From Mycobacteriaceae bacterium 1482268.1 (GTDB taxonomy: Bacteria > Actinomycetota > Actinomycetes > Mycobacteriales > Mycobacteriaceae): a stretch of 36,958 bases of DNA. Position numbers and translations under genes: made by a program. The stretch covers positions 1 through 36,958 of the forward strand of contig LZSH01000488.1 of NCBI GenBank assembly GCA_001665255.1. The letters are read 5' to 3'. Below the pieces are notes generated by a model. The model was not told the origin of the DNA, made no database searches, and saw nothing but the letters and a program-made list of their open reading frames with translations. Below, piece by piece: positions 17,018 to 24,746 of this stretch (position 1 is its first letter; the number at the start of each line of letters is the position of its first letter).

Positions 17018-17722
17018 GTGAGCCCGAACGGTAACCCGCGCGACCTGACCGCGGTCGCCCAGGATTACCTGAAATCCATCTGGACCGCGCAGGAATGGTC
17101 GCTGGAGAAGGTGAGCACGAAGATGCTCGCCGAGCGGATCGGCGTGTCGGCCAGCACGGCGTCGGAATCCATCCGCAAGCTCGCCGACCAAGGCCTGGTC
17201 GATCACGAGAAGTACGGCGCGGTGACGCTGACCGAGGCGGGCCGCAAGGCCGCCCTGGCGATGGTGCGCAGGCACCGGCTGATGGAGACATTCCTGGTCC
17301 GCATGCTCGGCTACAGCTGGGACGAAGTGCACGACGAGGCCGAGGTTCTCGAACACGCCGTGTCCGACCGGATGCTGGACCGCATCGACGCCAAGCTCGG
17401 CTACCCGAAGCGCGATCCGCACGGCGACCCGATCCCGGCCGCCGACGGCCACGTGCCCACCCCGGATGCGCGGCAACTGTCGGTCTGCGAGGACGGCGAC
17501 ACCGGGACGGTGGCCCGCATCTCCGACGCCGACCCTGAGATGCTGCGGTATTTCGACAGCGTCGGCATCACCCTCGATTCGCGGCTGATGGTGCTGGCGC
17601 GCCGCGATTTCGCCGGCATGATCTCGGTGGCAATCAAGTCAGCCGATGCCAAGGAGAACGACCCTGGCACCACCGTCGATCTGGGCAGCCCTGCCGCAGA
17701 GGCGATTTGGGTCGTCGGCTAA
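17018..17722 (+). CDS. mntR: DtxR-family manganese-responsive regulator (SirR/MntR)
   Basis: 234 residues. The N-terminal winged helix-turn-helix (about 10-72) includes VSTKMLAERIGVSASTASESIRKLADQGLV. The dimerisation/metal-binding helices follow, with RRHRLMETFLVRMLGYSWDEVHDEAEVLEHAVSD supplying His/Glu/Asp ligands, and a C-terminal SH3/FeoA-like domain runs from about 155. It corresponds to Rv2788 (SirR, shown to act as MntR), which represses manganese importers when Mn is sufficient. GTG 17018 is chosen from conservation and the upstream TAAACT. The much longer open frame upstream is antisense to ribF and is not coding. A strong hairpin follows the gene. Confidence 0.93.
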   Translation: MSPNGNPRDLTAVAQDYLKSIWTAQEWSLEKVSTKMLAERIGVSASTASESIRKLADQGLVDHEKYGAVTLTEAGRKAALAMVRRHRLMETFLVRMLGYSWDEVHDEAEVLEHAVSDRMLDRIDAKLGYPKRDPHGDPIPAADGHVPTPDARQLSVCEDGDTGTVARISDADPEMLRYFDSVGITLDSRLMVLARRDFAGMISVAIKSADAKENDPGTTVDLGSPAAEAIWVVG

Positions 17723-17742
17723 CGCTTGAACCCGGGTGGTCA

Positions 17743-17801
17743 TCGAAACTGCAATGGCGGCGGAAAAGTGCGAATGGACGCCGCCCTCATTGCAGTCTCG
17801 A
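17743..17801. terminator. Long inverted repeat between convergent genes, probable bidirectional terminator
   Basis: The arm 17743-17756 (TCGAAACTGCAATG) pairs with 17788-17801 (CATTGCAGTCTCGA) with one A-C mismatch; GCGGCG 17757-17762 then pairs with CGCCGC 17779-17784, leaving a 3-base bulge and a 16-base loop. It lies between the mntR stop (17722) and the convergent membrane-protein stop (17813). There is no T-tract, as is common for mycobacterial terminators. It could also be a copy of a dispersed palindromic repeat. Confidence 0.65.
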
Positions 17802-17812
17802 CGACGTTCGGA

Positions 17813-18211
17813 TCACACCACGACGGGCTGTTGTGTGAGCTTCGCAGCGCGGACCAGGACGGCAAGGACGACGGCCACGATGAGAAGTGCTGGGACGTCA
17901 CCCCACAGATGGCCCATGTGATGGCCGTGGCCAAACGATTGCACCGCCATGATGACCGCGTGCACCACCGACGACCACACGACGAACCAGATGAAGCTCA
18001 GGTTCGCCTCCGGCTTGCGCGCGGCGATCAGCAGGAAGACGCCGATCGTCAGATATAGACCGACGATCATCATGAAGTACTGGGACTCGTACGGGGCACC
18101 CGCATGCCAGGCCCATCCCGATGGCCAGACAGCGGCCAACGGGTAGAGCAGCAGGGCAACGACGCCGAAAACGGCCAGGGCCAACTGCAGAAGTCGGTAG
18201 GGGGTGGTCAA
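17813..18211 (-). CDS. Small four-helix membrane protein (DUF6632-like)
   Basis: 132 residues with four predicted membrane segments: about 5-27, 45-63, 70-92 and 105-123. Conserved-looking features are the YESQYFMMIVGLYLTIGVFLL helix in outline, KPEANLSFIWFVVWSSVVHA, and a His-rich GHGHHMGH loop between helices 3 and 4. It resembles small uncharacterised membrane proteins classed as DUF6632; function unknown. The start is an unusual TTG at 18211, supported by AGGAG 6 bases upstream. It lies 11 bases after truB, so it probably ends the pptH-pptT-truB transcript. Confidence 0.75.
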   Translation of the reverse strand: MTTPYRLLQLALAVFGVVALLLYPLAAVWPSGWAWHAGAPYESQYFMMIVGLYLTIGVFLLIAARKPEANLSFIWFVVWSSVVHAVIMAVQSFGHGHHMGHLWGDVPALLIVAVVLAVLVRAAKLTQQPVVV

Positions 18212-18222
18212 GGCGCGCTCCT

Positions 18223-19101
18223 CTACAACGTGGCCGGCCGCAGTACCACGACCGATTTCGCTCGTCCCGGCTCGTCGCGCAGCAGCGAGATGACCTGCCC
18301 GTCGGGAGCCTTCCCTGCATATACGCCGTCGATGCCGGCCGGGTTCAATGCCCGGCCGTGGCGGGCCGACTCGGCCTCCTCCTCGGTCAGGTCGCGGCGC
18401 GGGAACGCCAGCAGGCAGGCCTCGTCAAGGGAGTAGGACAGGTCAGGATTGTCGGCCAAGGCCTCGAGCGTGTGGGCTTCGTCGAGCCCAAAGCGGCCGA
18501 CGCGGGTGCGCCGCAGCGCAGTGAGATGCCCGCCGACCTTCAGCGTGGCGCCGACGTCGCGGGCCAGCGCCCGAATGTAGGTGCCGCTCGAGCAGTCCAC
18601 CTCGACGTCGACGTCGACGGCGCCGCCCGCCCGCCGGATGTCGCAGACCACGAAGCGGTCGATGCGCACCGGCCGTGCGGGGAGCTCGACCACCTGCCCT
18701 TCCCGCGCCAGTCGATAGGCCCGCTTGCCGCCGACCTTGACCGCGCTGACCGACGACGGCACCTGCTGGATGTCGCCGCGCAGCCCAGTCACCGCGGACT
18801 CGATGTCGGCGTCGGTCACGTCTGCGGTCGAAACAGTCTGCAGGACTTCGCCTTCGGCGTCCTCCGTGCTGGTCGTCTGACCAAGCCGGATCGTCGCGGT
18901 ATAGGACTTTTCGGTGGCAGTCAGCAGACCGAGAATCTTGGTGGCCCGCTCGATCCCGACCACAAGGACACCGGTGGCCATCGGGTCCAACGTGCCCGCA
19001 TGACCGACCTTGCGAGTGGAAAAGATGCGGCGGCAGCGAGAGACGATGTCGTGGCTCGTCATGCCCGCCGGCTTGTCGATCACCACGATGCCGGCATTCA
19101 C
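18223..19101 (-). CDS. truB: tRNA pseudouridine-55 synthase
   Basis: 292 residues. It makes pseudouridine 55 in the T-loop of tRNAs. Seen: the N-terminal [17 protein letters not shown], the catalytic Asp in [11 protein letters not shown], and [20 protein letters not shown], then the [14 protein letters not shown] block and a C-terminal PUA-like segment. The start GTG 19101 overlaps the pptT stop as GTGA. The order truB-pptT-pptH is the same as Rv2793c-Rv2795c. An open frame to 19296 runs back through pptT and is not used. Confidence 0.96.
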   Translation of the reverse strand: MNAGIVVIDKPAGMTSHDIVSRCRRIFSTRKVGHAGTLDPMATGVLVVGIERATKILGLLTATEKSYTATIRLGQTTSTEDAEGEVLQTVSTADVTDADIESAVTGLRGDIQQVPSSVSAVKVGGKRAYRLAREGQVVELPARPVRIDRFVVCDIRRAGGAVDVDVEVDCSSGTYIRALARDVGATLKVGGHLTALRRTRVGRFGLDEAHTLEALADNPDLSYSLDEACLLAFPRRDLTEEEAESARHGRALNPAGIDGVYAGKAPDGQVISLLRDEPGRAKSVVVLRPATL

Positions 19102-19766
19102 AGCACGATCGCCGTCAACGCCAAACCGTCGCGCACCGACCAGCGGCCCCGCAGCGTCGTCAACGGCGGTCCGGACAGGGCGGCGGGGTCGATCAGGATG
19201 CGCGATTCGAAACCGCCTGCGGTCGTGCCAGGGTCGACGTCGAAGACGATGTGGGCATCCTCGAAGCCCAGCCAGCGCTTGGTTACCGGAAACCACGCCT
19301 TGTACGTTGCCTCCTTGGCGCAGAACAGGATTCGATCCCAGTGCAGCCCCTGTGGCAGTGCACCGATCTCGGCGCGCTCGGCGGGCAGGCTGATCGCGTC
19401 GAGCACCCCGTCGGGCAGCACGTCATGAGGTTCGGCGTCGATGCCGACCGATCGGACCACATCGTGGTGGGCGACGGCCGCACCGCGGAACCCCTCGGTG
19501 TGGGTCAGGCTACCGACCACGCCGTCCGGCCAGCACGGTTCACCCTTCTCGCCCTTGAGGATCGGGACCGGCGGCACTCCCAGCTGGCCCAGCGCCAACC
19601 GTGCGCAATGGCGGACGGTGACGAACTCGTTGCGGCGCTTTGCGACTGACTTTGCGATCAGCGGCTCCTCTTCGGGGAGCGGCGCCAAATCCGGTGGGTC
19701 AGTGTACATTTCGGCGGCAGCGACCGTATCGGGCAGCACCTCGGTGAGCAGGGTGGCGACCATCAC
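19098..19766 (-). CDS. pptT: 4'-phosphopantetheinyl transferase PptT
   Basis: 222 residues, Sfp type. It moves the phosphopantetheine arm of CoA onto acyl carrier proteins of polyketide and mycolic acid synthases and onto siderophore peptide synthetases. Mg/CoA-binding residues are seen as D110 and E112 in VGIDAEPHD, and E152 and K156 in [12 protein letters not shown]. Conserved [14 protein letters not shown] and [15 protein letters not shown] blocks match Rv2794c. GTG 19766 overlaps the pptH stop (GTGA) and gives the N-terminus VMVATLL, aligned with the M. tuberculosis protein; ATG 19763 is an alternative one codon later. It is coupled to pptH upstream and truB downstream. Confidence 0.97.
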   Translation of the reverse strand: MMVATLLTEVLPDTVAAAEMYTDPPDLAPLPEEEPLIAKSVAKRRNEFVTVRHCARLALGQLGVPPVPILKGEKGEPCWPDGVVGSLTHTEGFRGAAVAHHDVVRSVGIDAEPHDVLPDGVLDAISLPAERAEIGALPQGLHWDRILFCAKEATYKAWFPVTKRWLGFEDAHIVFDVDPGTTAGGFESRILIDPAALSGPPLTTLRGRWSVRDGLALTAIVL

Positions 19767-20707
19767 CTGGCCCGTGTCGCCTGCCGGTTGGCAATGCGTT
19801 CCTGCATCTTCTGCGCGTTGGTCCGCATCTCCGGGGTGATCTCGAAGTGCCCGCCGAATTCGTTGAGGTAGCCCGGCGGGTACTTCGGGTCCGGCAGCAC
19901 CTGCCGCAGCCAGCGATACGGCTTACGCCGCCGCCACTCTCGCGGGTAGCCGACCGACACCTCCTCGAAGCGCACGCCGTCGTACCACGTGGTGCGGGGA
20001 ATGTGCAGGTGCCCGTATACCGAGCAGATCGCGTTGTAGCGCGTGTGCCAGTCCGCGGTCGCCGTCGTGCCGCACCACAGCGAGAATTCCGGGTAGAACA
20101 ACGCGTCGCAGGGCTCGCGCACGAGCGGGAAGTGATTCACCAGGACGGTCGGCGTCACCCAGTCGAGGTCCTCGAGCCGCTTGCGGGTGGCCTCCACGCG
20201 GTCGCGGCACCATGCGTCCTTGGTCGCGTAGGGCTCGTTGGACAACACGAACTCGTCGGTGGCCACCACGTTGTTCTCCTTGGCGATCGCCAGGCCTTCG
20301 GCCTTCGTCGCCGCACCCTTGGGCAGGAACGTGTAGTCGTAGAGCAGGAACATCGGCACGATGGTGGCCGGCCCGCCGGCGTCGGTCCACACCGGAAAGG
20401 GATGTTCGGGGGTGATCACCCCCATCTCGTCGCACATGTTGACCAGGTAGTCGTAGCGCGCGCGGCCGAATACCTGCACCGGGTCCTTGTTGGTGGTCCA
20501 CAGTTCGTGGTTGCCGGGCACCCAGATGACCTTGGCGAATCGCTTGCGCAGCAGGTCGAGCGCCCATCGGATCTCGTCGGTGCGTTCGGCGACGTCACCC
20601 GCGACGATCAGCCAGTCCTCAGGCGATGACGGGTGCAGCGACTCGGTGACCGGTTTGTTGCCGGTGTGACCCGTATGCAGGTCGCTGACCGCCCAGAGTG
20701 TCGCCAC
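19763..20707 (-). CDS. pptH: Metallophosphoesterase PptH (phosphopantetheinyl hydrolase)
   Basis: 314 residues. Calcineurin-like metallophosphoesterase motifs are complete: SDLHTGH, GDVAE, PGNHELW, VNHFP and YGHLHIP. It closely resembles Rv2795c, reported as PptH, which removes the phosphopantetheine arm that PptT adds; loss of PptH makes M. tuberculosis resistant to a PptT inhibitor. The two genes overlap, so synthesis of the opposing enzymes should be coupled. GTG 20707 is chosen because TAGGCT lies 8 bases upstream (leaderless pattern) and the conserved core TLWAVSDLHTGH follows. A longer start up to 20752 cannot be excluded, since the M. tuberculosis protein is slightly longer. Confidence 0.93.
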   Translation of the reverse strand: MATLWAVSDLHTGHTGNKPVTESLHPSSPEDWLIVAGDVAERTDEIRWALDLLRKRFAKVIWVPGNHELWTTNKDPVQVFGRARYDYLVNMCDEMGVITPEHPFPVWTDAGGPATIVPMFLLYDYTFLPKGAATKAEGLAIAKENNVVATDEFVLSNEPYATKDAWCRDRVEATRKRLEDLDWVTPTVLVNHFPLVREPCDALFYPEFSLWCGTTATADWHTRYNAICSVYGHLHIPRTTWYDGVRFEEVSVGYPREWRRRKPYRWLRQVLPDPKYPPGYLNEFGGHFEITPEMRTNAQKMQERIANRQATRAR

Positions 20708-20715
20708 AACCGACC

Positions 20716-20721
20716 AGCCTA
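20716..20721 (-). promoter_or_regulatory. Candidate -10 box TAGGCT for leaderless pptH
   Basis: TAGGCT on the minus strand is separated by 8 bases from GTG 20707; no ribosome site is present. The same hexamer precedes the methyltransferase gene at 24747. Confidence 0.35.
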
Positions 20722-20753
20722 CTGAACCGCGGCGGCCGCACCCGCAGTGCAAC

Positions 20754-20767
20754 TAGAACCTGTTCTC
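20754..20767. promoter_or_regulatory. KstR-like operator TAGAACCTGTTCTC
   Basis: The site matches 13 of 14 positions of the published KstR pattern TnnAACnnGTTnnA; only the last A is C. KstR is the TetR-family repressor of cholesterol catabolism in mycobacteria. It lies in the divergent gap between pptH and the exported-protein gene, just upstream of a likely -35/-10 pair for the latter. Confidence 0.5.
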
Positions 20768-20775
20768 GTTTTCTG

Positions 20776-20804
20776 TTTGGCGCACCTGCGGCGACTTGTA
20801 TAGT
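20776..20804 (+). promoter_or_regulatory. Candidate promoter TTTGGC-17-TATAGT
   Basis: TATAGT at 20799-20804 is an excellent -10 box, with TTTGGC at 20776-20781 as a weak -35 at 17-base spacing. It points to the gene at 20837, whose ribosome site GAGGGGG lies 4 bases before ATG. Confidence 0.5.
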
Positions 20805-20836
20805 CCCCGCAGGGGCTGCCGACGCGAGGGGGTTTC

Positions 20837-21442
20837 ATGGCCACCAAGATCCGTCTCTTCGCGGCGTTCGGTGCACTGGTGACGGCGGTGGTTCTGGTCA
20901 TACAGAGCGGACCGCTGACCGTGCCGCCCCCCGGGCCCGTGGAGCTGCGCTCGACGGCGGCACCGCTGCCGATGGCCACCACGACTATCAAGTGGCCGGT
21001 GATCGAGACCGTCGACCCGGACCCGTTCGACGCGTGCCGGGACATCCCGTTCGACGTCATCCAGCGGATCGGGCTGGCGTTCACGCCGCCGGAGCCGGAG
21101 GACAGCTTGCGCTGTCACTTCGACGCGGGCAACTACCAGATGGCGGTCGAGGCGTTCGTCTGGCGGACATACGAGCAGTCCCTGCCGGCCGACGCAGTCG
21201 AGATGGACATCGAGGGCCACCGCGCCGCCCAGTACTGGGTGATGAAGCCGACGGACTGGAACAACCGGTGGTGGATCACCTGCGCGATCGCGTTCAAGAC
21301 CGACTACGGCCTGATCCAGCAGTCGCTGTTCTACTCACCGGTCTATGCCGCCGACGACGTCGACTGCATGCAGACCAACCTGCAGCGGGCCCACCAGCTG
21401 GCGCCGCACTACAAGTACACAGGTGATAAACCGGCTGCGTAG
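20837..21442 (+). CDS. Exported DUF3558-like protein of unknown function
   Basis: 201 residues. The N-terminus MATKIRLFAAFGALVTAVVLVI is a signal peptide or membrane anchor with no lipobox cysteine, followed by a Pro-rich linker (about 28-50). The rest is a cysteine-containing extracytoplasmic domain: DACRDIPFDVIQRIGLAF, SLRCHF, WWITCAIAF and DDVDCMQTN give four well-spaced Cys that could form two disulfides. The arrangement recalls DUF3558 proteins of mycobacteria, but the match is by eye and weak. GAGGGGG is a strong ribosome site. The next gene starts about 10 bases after the stop. Confidence 0.75.
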   Translation: MATKIRLFAAFGALVTAVVLVIQSGPLTVPPPGPVELRSTAAPLPMATTTIKWPVIETVDPDPFDACRDIPFDVIQRIGLAFTPPEPEDSLRCHFDAGNYQMAVEAFVWRTYEQSLPADAVEMDIEGHRAAQYWVMKPTDWNNRWWITCAIAFKTDYGLIQQSLFYSPVYAADDVDCMQTNLQRAHQLAPHYKYTGDKPAA

Positions 21443-21452
21443 CGTGGATCCG

Positions 21453-23108
21453 GTGACCAACGCGGTTCCGGTGACCAAAGCCAAGACCCTCGTCGGTCGA
21501 ATCCTCGCCCGCGTACTGGGCCTGCCGCCGCACACCTCCGCCTTCGAAGTAATCCAGCGGGTGCGGGTACCGATGCGCGACGGCATCGAGCTTGTCGCCG
21601 ATCACTATCGGCCTACGACCTCGAATCCGGCGGGCACGCTTCTGGTTCGCACTCCGTACGGACGTGGGTATCCGGCGTCGGTGCTCTTCGGCAGCGTCTA
21701 CGCGGCGCGGGGCTACCACGTCATCGTGCAGAGCGTGCGCGGCACCTTCGGCTCCGGCGGCGAATTCAACCCATTCGTCAACGAGATCTCCGACGGCGCC
21801 GACACCGTCGCGTGGCTGCGCTGCCAGCCATGGTTCACGGGAACGTTTGGCACCATGGGTGCGTCGTACCTCGGCTTCACCCAGTGGGCACTGCTGACCG
21901 ACCCTCCCCCGGAGTTAGCGGCCGCCGTCATCACGGTGGGGCCGCACGATCTCAGTGGACCACGTTGGGGTACAGGCTCTTTCGGTCTCGACGATTTCGT
22001 CGGCTGGAGCCACAACATCTCTCACCAGGAAGACCCGGGCCGGATCAGACAACTCGTACGGGCGGTCCGGACCCGCAGACTCGTAGCGCGCGCGACGGGG
22101 GGCATTCCGGTCGGCCACGCGGGCCGAACGCTGCTCGGAACGGGCGCGCCGTGGTTCGAATCGTGGCTCGAGCACACCGAGCACGACGACCCGTTCTGGG
22201 CGTCGACCCAACTGCACGCCGCACTGGAGAGATCCGAGGTGCCGGTGCTCCTGCTCACCGGGTGGCAGGACCTGTTCATCGAACAGACGCTGGAGCAGTA
22301 CACGCAATTGCGTAACCGGGATGTACCGGTCGCGGTGACCGTCGGCTCATGGACGCACTCGGACCTGCTGAGACGGGGCGCGCCGACCGTACTGCGGGAG
22401 TCGTTGGCCTGGTTCAACACTCACCTCGCCGGCGGGCGCAGCCGTCGGCGACGCAGCTCCGTGCGGATCCACGTCAACCACGACGGCTGGCTCGATCTCG
22501 ACGACTGGCCCCCGCCGATGCCCGAGCAGGTGCGCTACCTGCAGCCGGGCGGACGCCTCGGTAACGCTGTACCACGCGACACCGCTCCACCGGCGACGTT
22601 CACCTACGACCCGGCGGACCCGACACCGACCATCGGCGGAGCCCTGCTCGCCCCCGAAGGCGGCTACCGCAGGGACGACAAGCTCGCCGAGCGTCCCGAC
22701 GTGCTGACCTTCACCGGCGACGCACTGCCGCAGGACATCTACATCGTCGGCAACGCGATCGTCGAGCTGTCGCACACATGCGACAACCCGCACAACGACC
22801 TCTTCGTCCGTGTCAGCGAGGTCGACACCAAAGGTCGGTCGCGTAACGTCACCGATGGATACCGCCGCGGCACAGGCGATTCGGAAACTGTGACCATGAG
22901 GCTGGATGCCGTCGCGCACCGGTTCCGCGCGGGCTCGCGCATTCGGGTTCTGGTCGCCGGCGGCTCGCATCCGCGCTTCGCCCGCAACCTGGGTACCGGG
23001 GAGCCAATCGGCACCGGCACGCGCCTGCGGCCCGCCAGGCACACCGTGCGCCTCGGCGACGGTGTCTCGCGCCTGCGGCTTCCCGCGGCGACCCGGTTAC
23101 CCCACTGA
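21453..23108 (+). CDS. CocE/NonD family alpha/beta hydrolase (peptidase S15-like)
   Basis: About 551 residues. The N-terminal X-Pro dipeptidyl-peptidase/CocE alpha/beta domain has VPMRDGIELVADHYRP, VQSVRGTFGSGGEF and the nucleophile serine in GTMGASYLGFTQW. The acid is likely Asp in LTGWQDLFIEQT and the base His in VGSWTHSDLL. A C-terminal jelly-roll domain begins near TFTYDPADPTPTIGG and includes VEVDTKGRSRNVTDG-like sequence. The family cleaves esters or amides; the substrate is not predictable. The start is uncertain: GTG 21423, 21444 and 21453 are all in frame; 21453 has GGA 4 bases upstream. Translation may be coupled to the exported protein before it. Its stop overlaps the convergent DUF1802 gene by 12 bases. 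Confidence 0.9.
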   Translation: MTNAVPVTKAKTLVGRILARVLGLPPHTSAFEVIQRVRVPMRDGIELVADHYRPTTSNPAGTLLVRTPYGRGYPASVLFGSVYAARGYHVIVQSVRGTFGSGGEFNPFVNEISDGADTVAWLRCQPWFTGTFGTMGASYLGFTQWALLTDPPPELAAAVITVGPHDLSGPRWGTGSFGLDDFVGWSHNISHQEDPGRIRQLVRAVRTRRLVARATGGIPVGHAGRTLLGTGAPWFESWLEHTEHDDPFWASTQLHAALERSEVPVLLLTGWQDLFIEQTLEQYTQLRNRDVPVAVTVGSWTHSDLLRRGAPTVLRESLAWFNTHLAGGRSRRRRSSVRIHVNHDGWLDLDDWPPPMPEQVRYLQPGGRLGNAVPRDTAPPATFTYDPADPTPTIGGALLAPEGGYRRDDKLAERPDVLTFTGDALPQDIYIVGNAIVELSHTCDNPHNDLFVRVSEVDTKGRSRNVTDGYRRGTGDSETVTMRLDAVAHRFRAGSRIRVLVAGGSHPRFARNLGTGEPIGTGTRLRPARHTVRLGDGVSRLRLPAATRLPH

Positions 23109-23660
23109 GTCGCGCACGCGCGCCGCGATCTCGCCCAGCGTCGCATCGTCATGGACCGGAGTAGCCCACGTCGGATTGACCGGCAGCTGCACCCAACTCG
23201 TGCAACCGGCGTATTCCGGCGCGCGCTGAAGCCGCTGGGGTTCGACGAGCGGACTGACCTGGACCACCAGCACCGTCAGCCGATGTTTCGGCCGGAAATC
23301 CAACCGATCCGCCCGCACCGATTCAGCAGTCCAAATATGCAGCGGCGCAATGTCTTCCAGCCCTTCCGGTCGATTGACCTCGACGGCGGCGACGACCTTC
23401 GCCCCCGCCCGCAACACGATCTGCGACGTGGTGCTGTCGGCGGATGCGGGTGCCAGCAGGTCACGATGCTCAGGTCGCACCCTGTGCGCGTGGCTGTGGG
23501 CGACCGTCGGGAAGAACAGGAAGTGGGGCGAGTCGAGGGTGAACCTCTTCTCGTGGATCCCGCCCTTGCGCAGCAGAACGGTCTGGCGGCCGTCCAGCAT
23601 CGCGTGCACCGCCGCACTCCACTCTTTCAGCGCGGGCTGGGTCAACGTCTGCGTGGTCAA
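23097..23660 (-). CDS. DUF1802 family protein
   Basis: 187 residues. Seen: LKEWSAAVHAMLDGRQTVLLRKGGIHEKRF followed by HFLFFPTVAHSHAHRV, which is the characteristic DUF1802 beginning, and a C-terminal WVQLPV block. The function is unknown; no signal or membrane segment is present. The start is probably TTG 23660, which overlaps the DUF2277 stop as TTGA; the conserved core begins some 12 residues later, so a shorter start is possible. It forms a two-gene unit with DUF2277. Confidence 0.85.
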   Translation of the reverse strand: MTTQTLTQPALKEWSAAVHAMLDGRQTVLLRKGGIHEKRFTLDSPHFLFFPTVAHSHAHRVRPEHRDLLAPASADSTTSQIVLRAGAKVVAAVEVNRPEGLEDIAPLHIWTAESVRADRLDFRPKHRLTVLVVQVSPLVEPQRLQRAPEYAGCTSWVQLPVNPTWATPVHDDATLGEIAARVRDSVG

Positions 23661-23941
23661 CGCGCGCCGGCCGCCGCCCTGGCCTCGATGCGCGCCCGCA
23701 CCTCGGGGCGCCGCAACGGCGGCACCGACTTGGGCGGCTGCTTACGGGCCGGCAGGGCGGCCAGCAGCCGGCTCGTGGTCGCGGTGACCTCGGCGACGGC
23801 CTTCTCGAAGGCGTCCACGTTGGCCGCCGACGGCCGCGTCACGCCGCTGACCTTGCGGACGTACTGGCGCGCGGCCGCCTCGATCTCCTCAGTGGTCGCC
23901 GCCGGTTGCAGTCCGCGAAGCTCCGTGATGTTTCGGCACAT
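23657..23941 (-). CDS. DUF2277 family protein
   Basis: 94 residues beginning MCRNITELRGLQP, then ATTEEIEAAARQYVRKVSGVTRPSAAN and DAFEKAVAEVTA, the DUF2277 signature. The C-terminus is basic (RRPEVRARIEARAAA). Function unknown. ATG 23941 is fixed by the conserved MCRNI start; TATCGT lies 6 bases upstream and no ribosome site is seen, so the mRNA is probably leaderless. The gene is divergent from the enoyl-CoA hydratase with only 23 bases between start codons. Confidence 0.9.
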   Translation of the reverse strand: MCRNITELRGLQPAATTEEIEAAARQYVRKVSGVTRPSAANVDAFEKAVAEVTATTSRLLAALPARKQPPKSVPPLRRPEVRARIEARAAAGAR

Positions 23942-23964
23942 GCTTCCACGATAGTTTCTTCGGC
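23942..23964. promoter_or_regulatory. Overlapping divergent leaderless promoters
   Basis: On the minus strand TATCGT (23953-23948) lies 6 bases from ATG 23941. On the plus strand TAGTTT (23952-23957) lies 7 bases from ATG 23965. The two -10 boxes overlap by 2 bases, so polymerase cannot open both at once. Confidence 0.5.
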
Positions 23965-24726
23965 ATGACCAACGCTGCCGAAGTACTGCTCGTCGACACC
24001 ACCGACCGGGTGCGCACGCTGACGCTGAACCGCCCGCAATCGCGCAACGCGCTGTCGTCCGCGCTGCGCAAGCAATTCTTCGCAGCGCTGCGCGACGCCG
24101 AGGCCGACGACGCCGTCGACGTGATCATCGTGACCGGCGCCGATCCGGTGTTCTGCGCCGGACTCGACCTCAAGGAGCTCGGCGACACCACCGAGTTGCC
24201 CGACATCTCGCCGAAGTGGCCGCCGATGACGAAGCCGGTGATCGGCGCCATCAACGGCGCGGCGGTCACCGGGGGGCTGGAGCTCGCGCTGTACTGCGAC
24301 ATCCTCATCGCCTCGGATCAGGCCCGGTTCGCCGATACCCACGCGCGGGTCGGGTTGCTGCCGACGTGGGGGTTGTCGGTGCGGCTACCGCAGAAGGTCG
24401 GTGTCGGCATGGCCCGCCGGATGAGCCTGACCGGTGACTACCTCTCGTCCGATGAGGCGCTGCGGGCCGGGCTGGTGACGGAGGTGGTGCCGCACGACGA
24501 GTTGTTGCCGACCGCGCGACGGGTGGCCGCATCCATTGTCGGCAACAACCAGAACGCGGTTCGCGCGCTGCTGGGGTCCTACCACCGCATCGACGAGGCG
24601 CAGACCAACGACGGCTTGTGGATCGAGGCGGCATCGGCGCGGCAGTGGATGAGCTCCGCCACCGGTGACGACATCGCCGCCAACCGCGATGCCGTCATCG
24701 AACGGGGCCGCACACAAGTGCGCTGA
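23965..24726 (+). CDS. echA16: Enoyl-CoA hydratase/isomerase family protein (EchA16-like)
   Basis: 253 residues, crotonase fold. Oxyanion-hole segments are seen as FCAGLDLKEL and GAAVTGGLELALYCD; the first catalytic Glu is present in GLELAL. At the second Glu position (family pattern FxxPE...G..PG.G) the sequence is FADTHARVGLLPTWG, with His instead of Glu. It resembles Rv2831 (EchA16) in sequence and in lying near dinF. A role in fatty-acid or sterol side-chain beta-oxidation is likely by family, but with one Glu missing the exact reaction (hydratase, isomerase or other) is uncertain. A TAGTTT box 7 bases upstream suggests a leaderless mRNA. Confidence 0.88.
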   Translation: MTNAAEVLLVDTTDRVRTLTLNRPQSRNALSSALRKQFFAALRDAEADDAVDVIIVTGADPVFCAGLDLKELGDTTELPDISPKWPPMTKPVIGAINGAAVTGGLELALYCDILIASDQARFADTHARVGLLPTWGLSVRLPQKVGVGMARRMSLTGDYLSSDEALRAGLVTEVVPHDELLPTARRVAASIVGNNQNAVRALLGSYHRIDEAQTNDGLWIEAASARQWMSSATGDDIAANRDAVIERGRTQVR

Positions 24727-24733
24727 ACGGGCT

Positions 24734-24739
24734 TAGGCT
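24734..24739 (+). promoter_or_regulatory. Candidate -10 box TAGGCT for leaderless methyltransferase gene
   Basis: TAGGCT ends 7 bases before GTG 24747, in the 20-base gap after the enoyl-CoA hydratase stop. There is no ribosome site. Confidence 0.4.
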
Positions 24740-24746
24740 GCCGGAT

